A DNA stretch of 64,000 nucleotides from Succinimonas sp045124755 (GTDB taxonomy: Bacteria; Pseudomonadota; Gammaproteobacteria; Enterobacterales; Succinivibrionaceae): NCBI RefSeq assembly GCF_045124755.1, contig NZ_JBGVMK010000140.1; one strand, written 5' to 3'. This document shows, one piece after another, positions 37,117 to 45,799 of the stretch (position 1 is its first letter; each line of letters begins with the position of its first letter). The position numbers and the translations under genes are program-made. The notes below the pieces were generated by a model, which was not told the DNA's origin, made no database searches, and saw only the letters and a list, made by a program, of their open reading frames with translations.

Positions 37117-38025
37117 ATGTGGTTTAAAAGCATGAGGGTTTATCATCTTGAAGCCCCCTTTAAGTATTCCCCCGACGAACTCAACGAGCTTATTTCCAAA
37201 CAGAAGTTTCAGCCCTGTCAGGGACAGGATCTGGCCCGCTTCGGCTGGACTGACGTCATGGGCAATAAGAACCAGGAGCCGGTGCTGGTGCATAAGATCG
37301 GCAATGACTATTTTTTCCGGTGCCTTTTTGAAAAGAAAATGCTCCCCTCCAGCGTGGTAAGCGAAATGCTGGCTGACAAGATCGAGGAAATTCAGAGCAC
37401 CCAGGCCCGCACCGTCCGGAAAAAGGAACGGGATGACCTTAAGGCCGATATCATTTCCGAGCTTCTGCCCAAGGCCTTCCCCATTCACAAGGAGGTCTGG
37501 CTCTGGATCAACGCCCAGTACGGCTATGTGGCCATCAACACCACCAGCGGCAAGGTCTGCGATGACATGCTGGCTCTGCTGCGCAAGGGACTGGGATCCT
37601 TCCCGGCCAAGCCCATTACCGTTAACAATGACATCAGCGTCTGCCTCACCGACTGGCTCTCCCGGGATGAGGCTCCGGACGGGGTCATTATCGGGGACGA
37701 AACCGAGCTCCGTTCTGAAAACGGCATTATCAGAGCCAAGAAGCAGGATCTCTCCAGCGATGAAATCAAAACCCACCTGGATGCCGGCAAGATGGTAACC
37801 AGCTTGGCTCTTTCCCTGAACGAGGAGATCTCCTTTATCATCGACTCCGACTTCAACTTTAAGAGAATCCGCCTTTCCGATACCGTGCTGGAGGAAAACA
37901 TCACCGGCTCCGATGATCCCGCCGTGCAGATCGATGCGGATCTGGCTCTCATGTCCGGGGAATACTGCAAGATGATCCCGGCCATGATTGCGGCCTTCGG
38001 CGGTCTTACCCTGCCTCAGGCCTGA
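37117..38025 (+). CDS. rdgC: Recombination-associated protein RdgC
   Basis: 302 residues, the usual size. It starts MWFKSMRVYHLEAPFKY and contains PCQGQDLARFGWTDVMG (about 33-49), LPSSVVSEMLADKI and ERDDLKADIISELLPKAF, all typical. RdgC forms a dimeric ring around DNA and restrains RecA filament formation. It lies directly beside the flagellin array, convergent with flagellin 1. The gene neighbourhood suggests nothing else, but a recombination modulator next to a large repeated gene family is worth noting as context. Confidence 0.95.
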   Translation: MWFKSMRVYHLEAPFKYSPDELNELISKQKFQPCQGQDLARFGWTDVMGNKNQEPVLVHKIGNDYFFRCLFEKKMLPSSVVSEMLADKIEEIQSTQARTVRKKERDDLKADIISELLPKAFPIHKEVWLWINAQYGYVAINTTSGKVCDDMLALLRKGLGSFPAKPITVNNDISVCLTDWLSRDEAPDGVIIGDETELRSENGIIRAKKQDLSSDEIKTHLDAGKMVTSLALSLNEEISFIIDSDFNFKRIRLSDTVLEENITGSDDPAVQIDADLALMSGEYCKMIPAMIAAFGGLTLPQA

Positions 38026-38080
38026 TTTCAGCCGCCTGCAAACAAAGAAGGGAAAGCCATCGCTCTCCCCTCAAAAACAA

Positions 38081-38105
38081 ATCCGGACAGCGTCCGGATT
38101 TTTTT
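38081..38105 (+). terminator. Terminator between rdgC and flagellin 1
   Basis: ATCCGGAC (38081-38088), loop AGC, GTCCGGAT (38092-38099), then seven T on the plus strand. On the minus strand TTTGTTTTTG follows, so it may also end flagellin 1 transcripts. Confidence 0.85.
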
Positions 38106-38131
38106 GTGTCGCAGCAATCGCAGTACCAGCC

Positions 38132-39082
38132 TTAACCTCCCAGGAGGCTCAGAATCATCTGAGATCTCTGATTGGCCTGGCTCAGCATGGCCTGGGCTGC
38201 CTGCTGGATAATGTTCTGCTGGATCATGTTGGAGGTTTCCTCGGCAAAGTCGGTGTCGCGGATCCGGCTTCTGGCGGCCTCCACGTTTTCAGCAACGTTG
38301 CTCTGGTTTCTGATGGTGGATTCCAGCCGGTTCTGCACGGCGCCGAATTCCGCCCGCTTGCTGTCCACCGCGGCAATGAACTTGTCGATGTTTTCCAGAA
38401 CGCTCTGCGCTCCGGCGGCGGTACTGACATCAAAGGCCTTGCCGTCAGATCCGGAAAAGTCAGTAGCGCTGCAGTTGGCAATGCCGTCCGTAATTCCCAT
38501 GGCGGCAGCCAGCTCCTTTACCGACCACTTCGCAGCCGTCTCCTCCACCTCATGAGCATCCTCCCCGGTTCCTACCGTTTTGGTGAACTTCGCCGCCAAA
38601 TTCATGGAAATGGTCTGATTAGCATCTGCCCCCACCTGAAAGGAGATGGTTCTGTCAGAGGCCGCTCTCTCAAAAATATTCTGTCCCCCGTAGGTGGTAT
38701 CCTTGGAAATGCGGTCGATTTCGGCGCAGAGGGAAGACACCTCCTGCTGAATGGCGGTGCGGTCGGCATCGGAGTTGGTGCCGTTAGCGGACTGAAGCGC
38801 CAAGGTGCGGATTCTCTGATACATGGTGACCATTTCATCCATGGCCCCTTCCGCCGTCTGCGCGAAGGAAATGCCGTCCATGGCATTTCTGTTGCCCTGC
38901 TTTAAGCCGTTGATCTGCGAGGTGAGCCGGTCGGCAATCTGAAGGCCTGCGGCATCATCCTTGGCGCTGTTGATGCGAAGTCCTGATGCCAGTCTCTTGT
39001 AGGAGGTATCAAGAGCATTGGTGGAATTGGCCAGCATGCGCTGAGCATTGATGGACGCTATATTGGTTATATAAAGAGCCAT
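38132..39082 (-). CDS. Flagellin 1 of 19 (divergent end member)
   Basis: 316 residues, FliC-type flagellin. Conserved N-terminal helices (1-134) and C-terminal helices (last 85) assemble the filament core; starts MALYITNIASINAQRM and ends MILSLLGG, unlike the internal members. The central segment (WSVKELAAAMGITDGIANC ... SGSDGKAFDVST) closely resembles flagellin 19 at the far end of the array and holds a second cysteine. The ribosome site GGAGGTG is stronger than and different from the GAGAGGAA of loci 2-18, and no sigma-28-type promoter of the array type is found upstream. Its 3' end faces rdgC. Confidence 0.93.
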   Translation of the reverse strand: MALYITNIASINAQRMLANSTNALDTSYKRLASGLRINSAKDDAAGLQIADRLTSQINGLKQGNRNAMDGISFAQTAEGAMDEMVTMYQRIRTLALQSANGTNSDADRTAIQQEVSSLCAEIDRISKDTTYGGQNIFERAASDRTISFQVGADANQTISMNLAAKFTKTVGTGEDAHEVEETAAKWSVKELAAAMGITDGIANCSATDFSGSDGKAFDVSTAAGAQSVLENIDKFIAAVDSKRAEFGAVQNRLESTIRNQSNVAENVEAARSRIRDTDFAEETSNMIQQNIIQQAAQAMLSQANQRSQMILSLLGG

Positions 39083-39329
39083 AACAGCACCTCCGGATTT
39101 TTTCTCTCATTAAGCTTAGTCGTATCCGATACGGCGCAAAAAGATCTGCCGCCGTTTTTGTAATATTAATCAGGGAACGCACAGTCCCTCTGAACGCTTA
39201 GCGGCCAAAAAATCAGGGACTTTAACCCCTTGAGGCTGAAGATGCCGGGGAAGAGAGTTTTTTTTGAAGCTGATCAAAAAACGCCCCGGCTAAGGGTTCT
39301 GTCAGCGGCCGGAAAAACCTGCCCCGGCA

Positions 39330-40355
39330 TTATCTTTTGGTTCCGGCTCGGTAATGAGCATCGATAAAATCCGCCACCTCCCGGAAGGAATCCCGGCTCT
39401 CCTGAAGCTCCGGCATGAATATCTGAAAATCATGGGGCATTCCGGGATAAACGGTAAGCCGGGCATCGCCGCCGTCCATGGTGATCTTTCTTAAAAGAGC
39501 GTAAGCTTCATCCCTGAACATGTCGTACTGCCCGGTCTGAATAAGAACAGGAGGGAGTCCGGAGAGATCGGCATTTACCGGTGACAGCCGGGGATCGTCC
39601 AAGGGAAGGGAGCCGGCATAGGAGGGCCGGAGCACCTCGTTATACATCCCGGGATTGGCAATAACTCCCAGCACCTGATCCCGCTCCTTATTGGTTTCCC
39701 GGGAGGGATAACTGGCAGACATGGAAGTCCATGGTGAAAACAGCGCCATGACTCCCGGCTCCGGGAGGCCCTGTTCCCGGATTCTAACCGCCAGGGCCAG
39801 AGCCAGATTGCCGCCGGCGGAATCCCCCATGACCACAATGTCCCCGGCGGCGAAGCCCTGCTCCAAAATGTAACGGTAAGCTGCGAGAGCGTCCTCCAGA
39901 GCGGCGGGGTACTGATGCGCGGGAGCGGTACGGTAATCAACCATGAAGACGGTTCCGGCGGCAGCCTGTTCAAGCTGCATGAGGCCCCAGATCCGGTAAA
40001 GATCGGTGAGGGGCAGGACATAGCCGCCCCCGTGAAGCTGCAGCACCGCCCGGCCGCCGGAAGCTCCTTCCCGGGAAAGGGTCTCCAGCTTTACCCCGTT
40101 CGCCGTAAAACGCCGGTGGGTAATACCGGAGGGAGCGGCAAAGGGTGGCACCGGCACCTCTCCCGCCGCCGGATGAAAATATCCCCTTATCCTTTTTGCG
40201 ACATATTCCTGCCGGGCCTGTCCTTCCAGAGAAAGCCCCTTATTGGAGGATGCCTCCGGAAGCGCGGAACAGGCGGAAACTGACAGCAAAAACGCCGTCG
40301 CCGCCGCAAGCATTCCTGTTCTTAACAGTCTGAACGGTTTAATTGCTGTTTTCAT
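39330..40355 (-). CDS. Alpha/beta hydrolase (hormone-sensitive lipase/esterase type), predicted lipoprotein
   Basis: 341 residues from the ATG at 40355. A longer frame from 40646 adds 97 residues that translate a tandem repeat (GLSGRGLSGRGLS) and is rejected. The start MKTAIKPFRLLRTGMLAAATAFLLSVSAC gives a lipoprotein signal with Cys near residue 29. The HSL-type oxyanion motif HGGGYV (about 114-119), nucleophile elbow GDSAGGN (about 186-192) and C-terminal GMPHDFQ (His) with GQYDMF (Asp) form a full catalytic set. It probably hydrolyses small acyl esters at the membrane. It separates flagellin 1 from flagellin 2 and is on the same strand; a functional link is unproven. Confidence 0.87.
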   Translation of the reverse strand: MKTAIKPFRLLRTGMLAAATAFLLSVSACSALPEASSNKGLSLEGQARQEYVAKRIRGYFHPAAGEVPVPPFAAPSGITHRRFTANGVKLETLSREGASGGRAVLQLHGGGYVLPLTDLYRIWGLMQLEQAAAGTVFMVDYRTAPAHQYPAALEDALAAYRYILEQGFAAGDIVVMGDSAGGNLALALAVRIREQGLPEPGVMALFSPWTSMSASYPSRETNKERDQVLGVIANPGMYNEVLRPSYAGSLPLDDPRLSPVNADLSGLPPVLIQTGQYDMFRDEAYALLRKITMDGGDARLTVYPGMPHDFQIFMPELQESRDSFREVADFIDAHYRAGTKR

Positions 40356-40670
40356 AAAAGGCTCTCTTTTGTAATGTGTTGCCATGTATGCCTTACGCTG
40401 CCAAGTATTGCTATATGTTTCAGGTGTCACGCTGCCTGCGGGATACCCCGGTCTGATTAAGAAAAAAATATGATCTTCCGGATTATTTGTCCCCATCTCA
40501 GCGTTAAACCTTTGATCCCGGTCAGAATATATCCGCCTCCAAAGGCGATTTACGGAGATGGAAAAACGCAGTTCAGAGAAGATCCCGGCCGAAAGCCCTC
40601 TTCCCGAAAGTCCTCTTCCCGAAAGTCCTCTTCCCGGAAGCCCCAAGCGTTTGCCCCACTGTGCTGGACA
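40356..40670. other. Intergenic region with a short tandem repeat
   Basis: About 315 bp between the esterase start and the terminator of flagellin 2. No gene supported; it should hold the esterase promoter. It contains a 15-bp tandem repeat described separately. Confidence 0.4.
40591..40640. repeat. Tandem repeat, unit about 15 bp, three copies
   Basis: The unit CTCTTCCCGAAAGTC occurs three times in a row (last copy ending CCCGGAAGC). It lies upstream of the esterase gene and would encode GLSGR-type repeats only if translated on the minus strand, for which there is no evidence. Confidence 0.75.
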
Positions 40671-40671
40671 T

Positions 40672-40699
40672 AAAAAAAACGACCCCGGAGAGAGGTCGT
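40672..40699 (-). terminator. Terminator of flagellin 2
   Basis: ACGACC and GGTCGT (40679-40684 and 40694-40699) form the stem; eight T follow on the minus strand. Its sequence differs from the array-type hairpin. Confidence 0.75.
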
Positions 40700-40819
40700 C
40701 AAAAGGCGCAAATTACAGTTTATTATTTAAGAGGAAAAGCAAACCTGTTTTCCTGATAACCCGGGAGCGTCTTGTTCAAGAAAACTACCCGGATCTGTTT
40801 TGCATTACTGCGTATCGCC

Positions 40820-41716
40820 TTATCCGAGGAGGCTCAAAGCCACCTGCGGTCTCTGGTTAGCCTGACTCAGAATGGACTGGGAGGCCTGCTGGATAATGTT
40901 CTGCTGAGTCATGGCCGCAGTCTCGGAGGCGAAGTCAGTGTCTCTGATACGGCTTCTGGCAGCGGAAACATTCTCAGACACGTTGCTCTGATTTCTCACG
41001 GTGGACTCCAGCCGGTTCTGCACGGCGCCGTATTCGGCTCTCTTGGAATCCACGGCGGCAATGAACTTGTCGATATTGGCCAGCACCTTCTGGGCCTTGT
41101 CAGCAGTGGAAATGTCCAGAGCGCCGTCGGTAACGTAGTTGGCAACTGCTTCCCCGGAAGCTCCTTCCGAGGCTTTAATGGCAGTGGCCACGGATGCCAC
41201 ATGCCAGTCGCCAATGGCAGTGGAACCTACCTTGCCCCTGGTATCAATGGAAATGGTCTGTCCGGAGTCAGCGCCCACCTGGAAGGAAATGGAGCCGCGG
41301 GACAGGAGAGCTTCGCCGCCCCAGGTGGTATCGTCGTCAATTCTGTCGATTTCGGCGCAGAGAGACTTAACCTCCTGCTGAAGAGCGGTGCGGTCAGCGG
41401 TGGAGTTAGTGCCATTGGCAGACTGGAGCGCCAAGGTGCGGATCCGCTGGTACATATTGGTCATTTCGTCCATGGCGCCTTCTGCGGTCTGGGCGAAGGA
41501 AATGCCGTCCTGAGCATTGCGGTTGCCCTGGTTAAGGCCGTTAATCTGGGAGGTGAGACGGTCGGAAATCTGGAGACCGGCGGCATCATCCTTGGCGCTG
41601 TTGATTCTGAGACCGGAGGCCAGACGCTTGTAGGAGGTATCGAGAGCGTTGGTGGAGTTGGCCATCATGCGCTGGGCATTCAGGGACGATGCATTGGTGT
41701 TGACGTAAAGTGCCAT
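40820..41716 (-). CDS. Flagellin 2 (array member)
   Basis: 298 residues. This entry gives the layout shared by loci 2-18: MALYVNTNASSLNAQRMMANS start, N-terminal helical core to about residue 134 with the Toll-like-receptor-5 type patch QRIRTLAL (90-97) and SANGTNS, a cysteine at 120 (SLCAEIDRI), a variable centre, and an 84-residue C-terminal core ending NQRPQVALSLLG. Here the centre (135-214) is of the 'DWHV' type: SISFQVGADSGQTISIDTRG, GDWHVASVATAI, then GALDISTADKAQ. Flagellins are exported by the flagellar type III system and polymerise into the filament. Leader ends in GAGAGGAACAC before ATG. Confidence 0.96.
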   Translation of the reverse strand: MALYVNTNASSLNAQRMMANSTNALDTSYKRLASGLRINSAKDDAAGLQISDRLTSQINGLNQGNRNAQDGISFAQTAEGAMDEMTNMYQRIRTLALQSANGTNSTADRTALQQEVKSLCAEIDRIDDDTTWGGEALLSRGSISFQVGADSGQTISIDTRGKVGSTAIGDWHVASVATAIKASEGASGEAVANYVTDGALDISTADKAQKVLANIDKFIAAVDSKRAEYGAVQNRLESTVRNQSNVSENVSAARSRIRDTDFASETAAMTQQNIIQQASQSILSQANQRPQVALSLLG

Positions 41717-41818
41717 GGTGTGTTCCTCTCAAATGGGATTCCTGTTTCCGGAATCACTGTTTTTATATTTGCGCGGCGGGTTATCTTTATTGCTTTAATG
41801 TTTCCCGCTCTATGACCT

Positions 41819-41900
41819 TTTAGCGGAAGATCCCCCGGAAACTTTACCGAAACCAGGTCTGACGGTCTGATGACGCTGATGAAACGTGAACAATATCACA
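41819..41900 (-). promoter_or_regulatory. Sigma-28-type promoter and CRP-like box of flagellin 2
   Basis: Minus strand: -35 TAAA (41843-41846), 15-bp spacer, -10 TCCGCTAAA (41819-41827). Upstream, CGTGA-N6-TCACA at 41885-41900 is an almost perfect CRP-type palindrome; its centre is 73.5 bp from the -10 end. Confidence 0.75.
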
Positions 41901-41943
41901 GCAATACAAAAGGAGATACCGGTCTGACTCCCCGCTGCCGCAA

Positions 41944-42058
41944 GGCCCTTCCTGCTCCTTTTCCTCTTCATGAGCATTATCTTTTCCGGTTTCATCGTCC
42001 TTGTCAGCATGCTCCTCTTCCTCCTCTTCCTCCGCTTCCTCCGCTTCCTCCTCTTCAA
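41944..42058. repeat. Low-complexity CTT/CCT tract
   Basis: A pyrimidine-rich run of CTTCCTC-type units upstream of the flagellin 2 promoter. It would read as a glutamate-rich peptide on the minus strand, but no ribosome site or conserved frame supports a gene. Confidence 0.6.
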
Positions 42059-42114
42059 ACCCCGAGAACAGGAAAGCCGCCAGGCGAGGCGGATTATCCC
42101 GGCGGAAAAACAAA

Positions 42115-42136
42115 AACCGGACATTTCTGCCCGGTT
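42115..42136 (-). terminator. Terminator of flagellin 3
   Basis: AACCGG/CCGGTT stem (42115-42120, 42131-42136) followed on the minus strand by TTTTTG. Confidence 0.6.
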
Positions 42137-42162
42137 CTGAAGTCCCTGAAGCTTTTTTTGGC

Positions 42163-43077
42163 TTAGCCCAGGAGGCTCAAGGCTACCTGCGGTCTCTGGT
42201 TGGCCTGGCTCAGAATGGACTGGGAGGCCTGCTGGATAATGTTCTGCTGGGTCATGGCCGCAGTCTCGGAAGCGAAGTCGGTGTCTCTGATGCGGCTTCT
42301 GGCAGCGGAAACATTCTCAGATACGTTGCTCTGGTTTCTGATGGTGGATTCCAGACGGTTCTGCACGGCGCCGAACTCGGCGCGCTTGCTGTCAACTGCG
42401 GCAATGAAAGCATCGATGTTGCCCAAAGTGGTCTGAGCTGCGGTATCAGTGCTGACATCAAAGGCCGTGCCCTTGGTCCCGGAATACTGAGCATCGGTAA
42501 GACCGGTTTTAAGTCCGGTGTTCACACCCAGCTTGGCTGCCAGAGCCACCACGCTCCAGCCCTTGTCATCGCTGGCTCCGGTCCGGCCGTTACTGAGATC
42601 CACGGAAATCTTCTGGTCGTGATCGGCGCCGACCTGGAAATCCACAGTGGTCTTGCTGCCGTTCAGAATCTTTTCGCCGCCGAAGGTGGTCTGCTCGCTG
42701 ATTCTGTCAATTTCAGCGCAGAGAGAAGAAACTTCCTGCTGAATGGCCGTACGGTCGGCAGTCGAGTTGGTACCGTTAGCGGACTGGAGTGCCAAGGTGC
42801 GCACCCGCTGGTACATGGTAACCATCTCGTCCATGGCGCCTTCTGCGGTCTGAGCCATGGAAATGCCGTCCTGAGCATTGCGGTTGCCCTGGTTAAGGCC
42901 GTTGATCTGGGAGGTAAGACGGTCGGAAATCTGAAGACCGGCGGCATCGTCCTTGGCGCTGTTGATTCTGAGACCGGAAGCCAGACGCTTGTAGGAGGTA
43001 TCGAGAGCGTTGGTGGAGTTAGCCATCATGCGCTGGGCATTCAGGGACGATGCATTGGTATTGACATAAAGTGCCAT
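42163..43077 (-). CDS. Flagellin 3 (array member)
   Basis: 304 residues with the shared array ends. The centre (about 135-220) begins KILNGSKTTVDFQVGADHDQ and continues GWSVVALAAKLGVNTGLKTGLTDAQYSGTKGTAFDVST; the last part resembles flagellins 1 and 19 (YSG.KG.AFDVST), so it looks like a mosaic between subfamilies. Leader hairpin GATTCC/GGAATC lies just before GAGAGGAACAC. Own promoter at 43181-43208. Confidence 0.96.
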   Translation of the reverse strand: MALYVNTNASSLNAQRMMANSTNALDTSYKRLASGLRINSAKDDAAGLQISDRLTSQINGLNQGNRNAQDGISMAQTAEGAMDEMVTMYQRVRTLALQSANGTNSTADRTAIQQEVSSLCAEIDRISEQTTFGGEKILNGSKTTVDFQVGADHDQKISVDLSNGRTGASDDKGWSVVALAAKLGVNTGLKTGLTDAQYSGTKGTAFDVSTDTAAQTTLGNIDAFIAAVDSKRAEFGAVQNRLESTIRNQSNVSENVSAARSRIRDTDFASETAAMTQQNIIQQASQSILSQANQRPQVALSLLG

Positions 43078-43180
43078 GGTGTGTTCCTCTCAAATGGGAT
43101 TCCTGTTTTCGGAATCGCTGTTTTTATATTTGCGCGGCGGGTTATCTTTGTTGCTTTAGGCGTTTCCCGCCTCATGACTT

Positions 43181-43261
43181 CTTAGCGGAACTGTTTTCCG
43201 GATCTTTACCGCTGTTTTACGGGAATGCGGCGGGTTTTAATAATATATGATCCCGGTCACA
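43181..43261 (-). promoter_or_regulatory. Sigma-28-type promoter and CRP-like box of flagellin 3
   Basis: -35 TAAA (43205-43208), 15-bp spacer, -10 TCCGCTAAG (43181-43189). CRP-like TATGA-N6-TCACA at 43246-43261, centre 72.5 bp from the -10 end. Confidence 0.75.
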
Positions 43262-43373
43262 GTAACTTGCCGTGTCTGTCCGGAGCCCCAGGATCCCGCC
43301 CTCTGTTCATCCCGTCTTTTGCCTCCTCCTTCATCCCTCCTTTCCTTTGTTCCGCATTCCCTTCATGAAAAAA

Positions 43374-43393
43374 CCCCGTCCAAAGGGACAGGG
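43374..43393 (-). terminator. Terminator of flagellin 4
   Basis: Array-type hairpin: CCCTGTCC pairs with GGACGGGG on the minus strand, then TTTTTT. Confidence 0.8.
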
Positions 43394-43425
43394 ATTTTGT
43401 GATATCAGGCGTTCGGAAGCGGAGA

Positions 43426-44352
43426 TTATCCCAGCAGGCTCAGAGCTACCTGCGGTCTCTGATTGGCCTGGCTCAGAATGGACTGGGAGGCCTGCTGGAT
43501 AATGTTCTGCTGGGTCATGGCCGCAGTCTCGGAGGCGAAGTCGGTGTCTCTGATGCGGCTTCTGGCAGCGGAAACATTCTCAGACACGTTGCTCTGGTTT
43601 CTGATGGTGGATTCCAGGCGGTTCTGCGCCGCGCCGAAGTCGGCTCTCTTGGCATCCACGGCGCCGATGTAAAGATCGATGCTGGCCAGCACGTCCTGCG
43701 CCTTGTCAGCCGTGGAGATATCGAACATATTAACTCCGGCAACGGTTTTGTAGCCGGTTTTGGCCGCATCAGAGGCCACGGTGCCGATGGTGCCGATAAG
43801 ACTGGTAACCCCCCAGCCGGCCGTTCCGGAAATGGTGGCATCATTCCCAGAGGCATCCTTTACATCCTTGTCAAAGGACAGGGTAATCTTCTGATTGGCA
43901 TCCGCCCCTACCTGAAAATCTATCGAAGACTTGCCGATAAGGATCTGCTCGCCGCCAAAAGTGGTATCCTCGGCTATTCTGTCTATTTCGCTGCACAGGG
44001 ACTCTACCTCCTGCTGAAGAGCAGTGCGGTCGGCGGATGAGTTGGTGCCGTTTGCGGACTGGAGAGCCAGGGTGCGGATGCGCTGGTACATGTTGGTCAT
44101 TTCATCCATGGCGCCTTCAGCGGTCTGGGCATAGGAAATGCCGTCCTGAGCATTGCGGTTGCCCTGGTTCAGGCCGTTGATCTGGGAAGTGAGACGGTCG
44201 GAAATCTGAAGACCGGCGGCATCGTCCTTGGCGCTGTTGATTCTGAGACCGGAAGCGAGACGCTTGTAGGAGGTGTCCAGAGCGTTGGTGGAGTTTGCCA
44301 TCATCCGCTGGGCATTCAGCGACGAGGCGTTGGTGTTGACGTAAAGAGCCAT
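43426..44352 (-). CDS. Flagellin 4 (array member, promoter lost)
   Basis: 308 residues from the ATG at 44352 (MALYVNTN; an in-frame ATG six codons earlier lacks support). The centre begins EQILIGKSSIDFQVGADANQ, contains GWGVTSLIGTIGT and ends GVNMFDISTADKAQDVLASID; the C-core has VDAKRADFGAAQNR. It is the sister of flagellin 15. Only 126 bp separate it from flagellin 5, compared with about 240-450 elsewhere: the terminator of locus 5 runs straight into the second half of a leader, and neither -10 nor -35 nor CRP-like box is present. Expression would need read-through; it may be a silent donor copy. Confidence 0.94.
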   Translation of the reverse strand: MALYVNTNASSLNAQRMMANSTNALDTSYKRLASGLRINSAKDDAAGLQISDRLTSQINGLNQGNRNAQDGISYAQTAEGAMDEMTNMYQRIRTLALQSANGTNSSADRTALQQEVESLCSEIDRIAEDTTFGGEQILIGKSSIDFQVGADANQKITLSFDKDVKDASGNDATISGTAGWGVTSLIGTIGTVASDAAKTGYKTVAGVNMFDISTADKAQDVLASIDLYIGAVDAKRADFGAAQNRLESTIRNQSNVSENVSAARSRIRDTDFASETAAMTQQNIIQQASQSILSQANQRPQVALSLLG

Positions 44353-44426
44353 AGGGTATGTTCCTCTCAAATGGTTCAGCTTCTCTCAGAACTCCGAGGA
44401 TGCCGATTCTTATATTCGCGGAATAA

Positions 44427-44446
44427 CCCCGTCCCGGAGGACAGGG
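44427..44446 (-). terminator. Terminator of flagellin 5
   Basis: CCCTGTCC/GGACGGGG hairpin; only TTATT follows, so it may be leaky, which matters for promoterless flagellin 4. Confidence 0.7.
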
Positions 44447-44478
44447 CTTTTGCCGCATGGGATACTAAGAGCGGAAGG

Positions 44479-45447
44479 TTATCCCAGAAGACTCAGAGCC
44501 ACCTGCGGCCGCTGGTTGGCCTGGCTCAGAATGGACTGGGAAGCCTGCTGGATAATGTTCTGCTGGGTCATGGCCGCAGTCTCGGAGGCGAAGTCGGTGT
44601 CTCTGATGCGGCTTCTGGCAGCGGAAACATTCTCAGACACGTTGCTCTGGTTTCTGATGGTGGATTCCAGACGGTTCTGCACCGCACCGAAGTCAGCTCT
44701 CTTGGAATCAACAGCGGCAATGTATCTGTCAATGCATGCAAGCACCACCTGAGCATCCTGCTGGGTATCAATCTTGAAGCAGCTTACCGCATTGTCTCCT
44801 GTTCCGGTGGTGGTAATGCCGGTATATGTTTTTGCATCATCACCGGTACCTTCCGTTACTGATTTAGAGCCTATTTTGGTAATCAGGGACGTTACTCCCC
44901 AGCCGCCGTTAGTGGAACCGCCTACAGAAACTTCGGAATCATCGGCAGCCTTTTTCACTTTCTTGGTAAAATCCAAGTCAATGGTCTGATTTGAGTCGGC
45001 ACCCACCTGGAAGGAAATAGAATCATGTCCCTTGAGGATATTCTCACCGCCGAAGGTGGTATCCTTGGCAATTCTGTCAATTTCAGAGCAGAGGGAGGTT
45101 ACCTCCTGCTGGAGAGCGGTACGGTCGGCAGCGGAGTTGGTGCCGTTGGCAGACTGGAGAGCCAAGGTACGGATGCGCTGGTACATATTGGTCATTTCGT
45201 CCATTGCGCCTTCAGCGGTCTGGGCAAAGGAGATGCCGTCCTGCGCGTTGCGGTTACCCTGAGTAAGGCCGTTGATCTGGGAGGTGAGACGGTCGGAAAT
45301 CTGAAGACCGGCGGCATCGTCTTTGGCGCTGTTGATTCTGAGACCGGAGGCGAGACGCTTGTAGGAAGTGTCCAGAGCATTGGTGGAGTTTGCCATCATC
45401 CGCTGAGCATTCAGTGACGATGCATTGGTATTGACGTAAAGTGCCAT
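44479..45447 (-). CDS. Flagellin 5 (array member)
   Basis: 322 residues. Centre (135-238): NILKGHDSISFQVGADSNQT, a Gly/Thr-rich part (VSVGGSTNGGWGVTSLITKIG) and GDDAKTYTGITTTGTGDNAVSCFKIDTQQ. It carries two more cysteines than most members (VSCFKID and VVLACIDRY). Leader contains a CGCAG-GATG-CTGCG hairpin just upstream of GAGAGGAACAT. Confidence 0.95.
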   Translation of the reverse strand: MALYVNTNASSLNAQRMMANSTNALDTSYKRLASGLRINSAKDDAAGLQISDRLTSQINGLTQGNRNAQDGISFAQTAEGAMDEMTNMYQRIRTLALQSANGTNSAADRTALQQEVTSLCSEIDRIAKDTTFGGENILKGHDSISFQVGADSNQTIDLDFTKKVKKAADDSEVSVGGSTNGGWGVTSLITKIGSKSVTEGTGDDAKTYTGITTTGTGDNAVSCFKIDTQQDAQVVLACIDRYIAAVDSKRADFGAVQNRLESTIRNQSNVSENVSAARSRIRDTDFASETAAMTQQNIIQQASQSILSQANQRPQVALSLLG

Positions 45448-45555
45448 GATTATGTTCCTCTCAAAATTTGTCGCAGCATCCTGCGGAACCTTGTTTCAGA
45501 ATCATCGCAGAGGCTGCATTATTGTAGCTGCGGGTATTTTGCCCTCTTATAACCG

Positions 45556-45628
45556 CTTAGTGGCCGGTTTTTCTGATACTTTATCTCCCGCAAAACCAAA
45601 TCCGTCTGAAAATCCAACCGGGATCACA
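45556..45628 (-). promoter_or_regulatory. Sigma-28-type promoter and CRP-like box of flagellin 5
   Basis: -35 TAAA (45580-45583), 15-bp spacer, -10 GCCACTAAG (45556-45564). CRP-like half TCCAA-N6-TCACA at 45613-45628, centre 64.5 bp from the -10 end. Confidence 0.72.
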
Positions 45629-45753
45629 CCTCTGAAAAAGGCTACTCCCAAAACTCCGGAGGAATACTTCCGGGGAAACTGATGAGAGGCCCGGACATGA
45701 TTTCCGGTTATTTTCCGGCACGAGCGCCCTATGCCCCGCCCCTGAAACAAAAA

Positions 45754-45773
45754 GCCGGACATTTATGCCCGGC
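45754..45773 (-). terminator. Terminator of flagellin 6
   Basis: GCCGG/CCGGC stem followed on the minus strand by CTTTTTGTTT. Confidence 0.65.
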
Positions 45774-45799
45774 CCAGTATCACTGGTTTCGATTAAGCA

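Noticed and set aside
39083..39180. Sigma-54 or sigma-28 promoter for flagellin 1
   Set aside because: A GG/GC pair occurs with 11 rather than 10 bases between, and ACGACTAAG has no matching -35 at 15 bp; neither is convincing.
40356..40646. N-terminal extension of the esterase to 438 residues
   Set aside because: The added part translates a 15-bp tandem repeat and precedes a clear lipoprotein signal at 40355.
41844..42113. 89-codon glutamate-rich frame between flagellins 2 and 3
   Set aside because: Arises from the CCT/CTT low-complexity tract; overlaps the flagellin 2 promoter region and has no convincing start.
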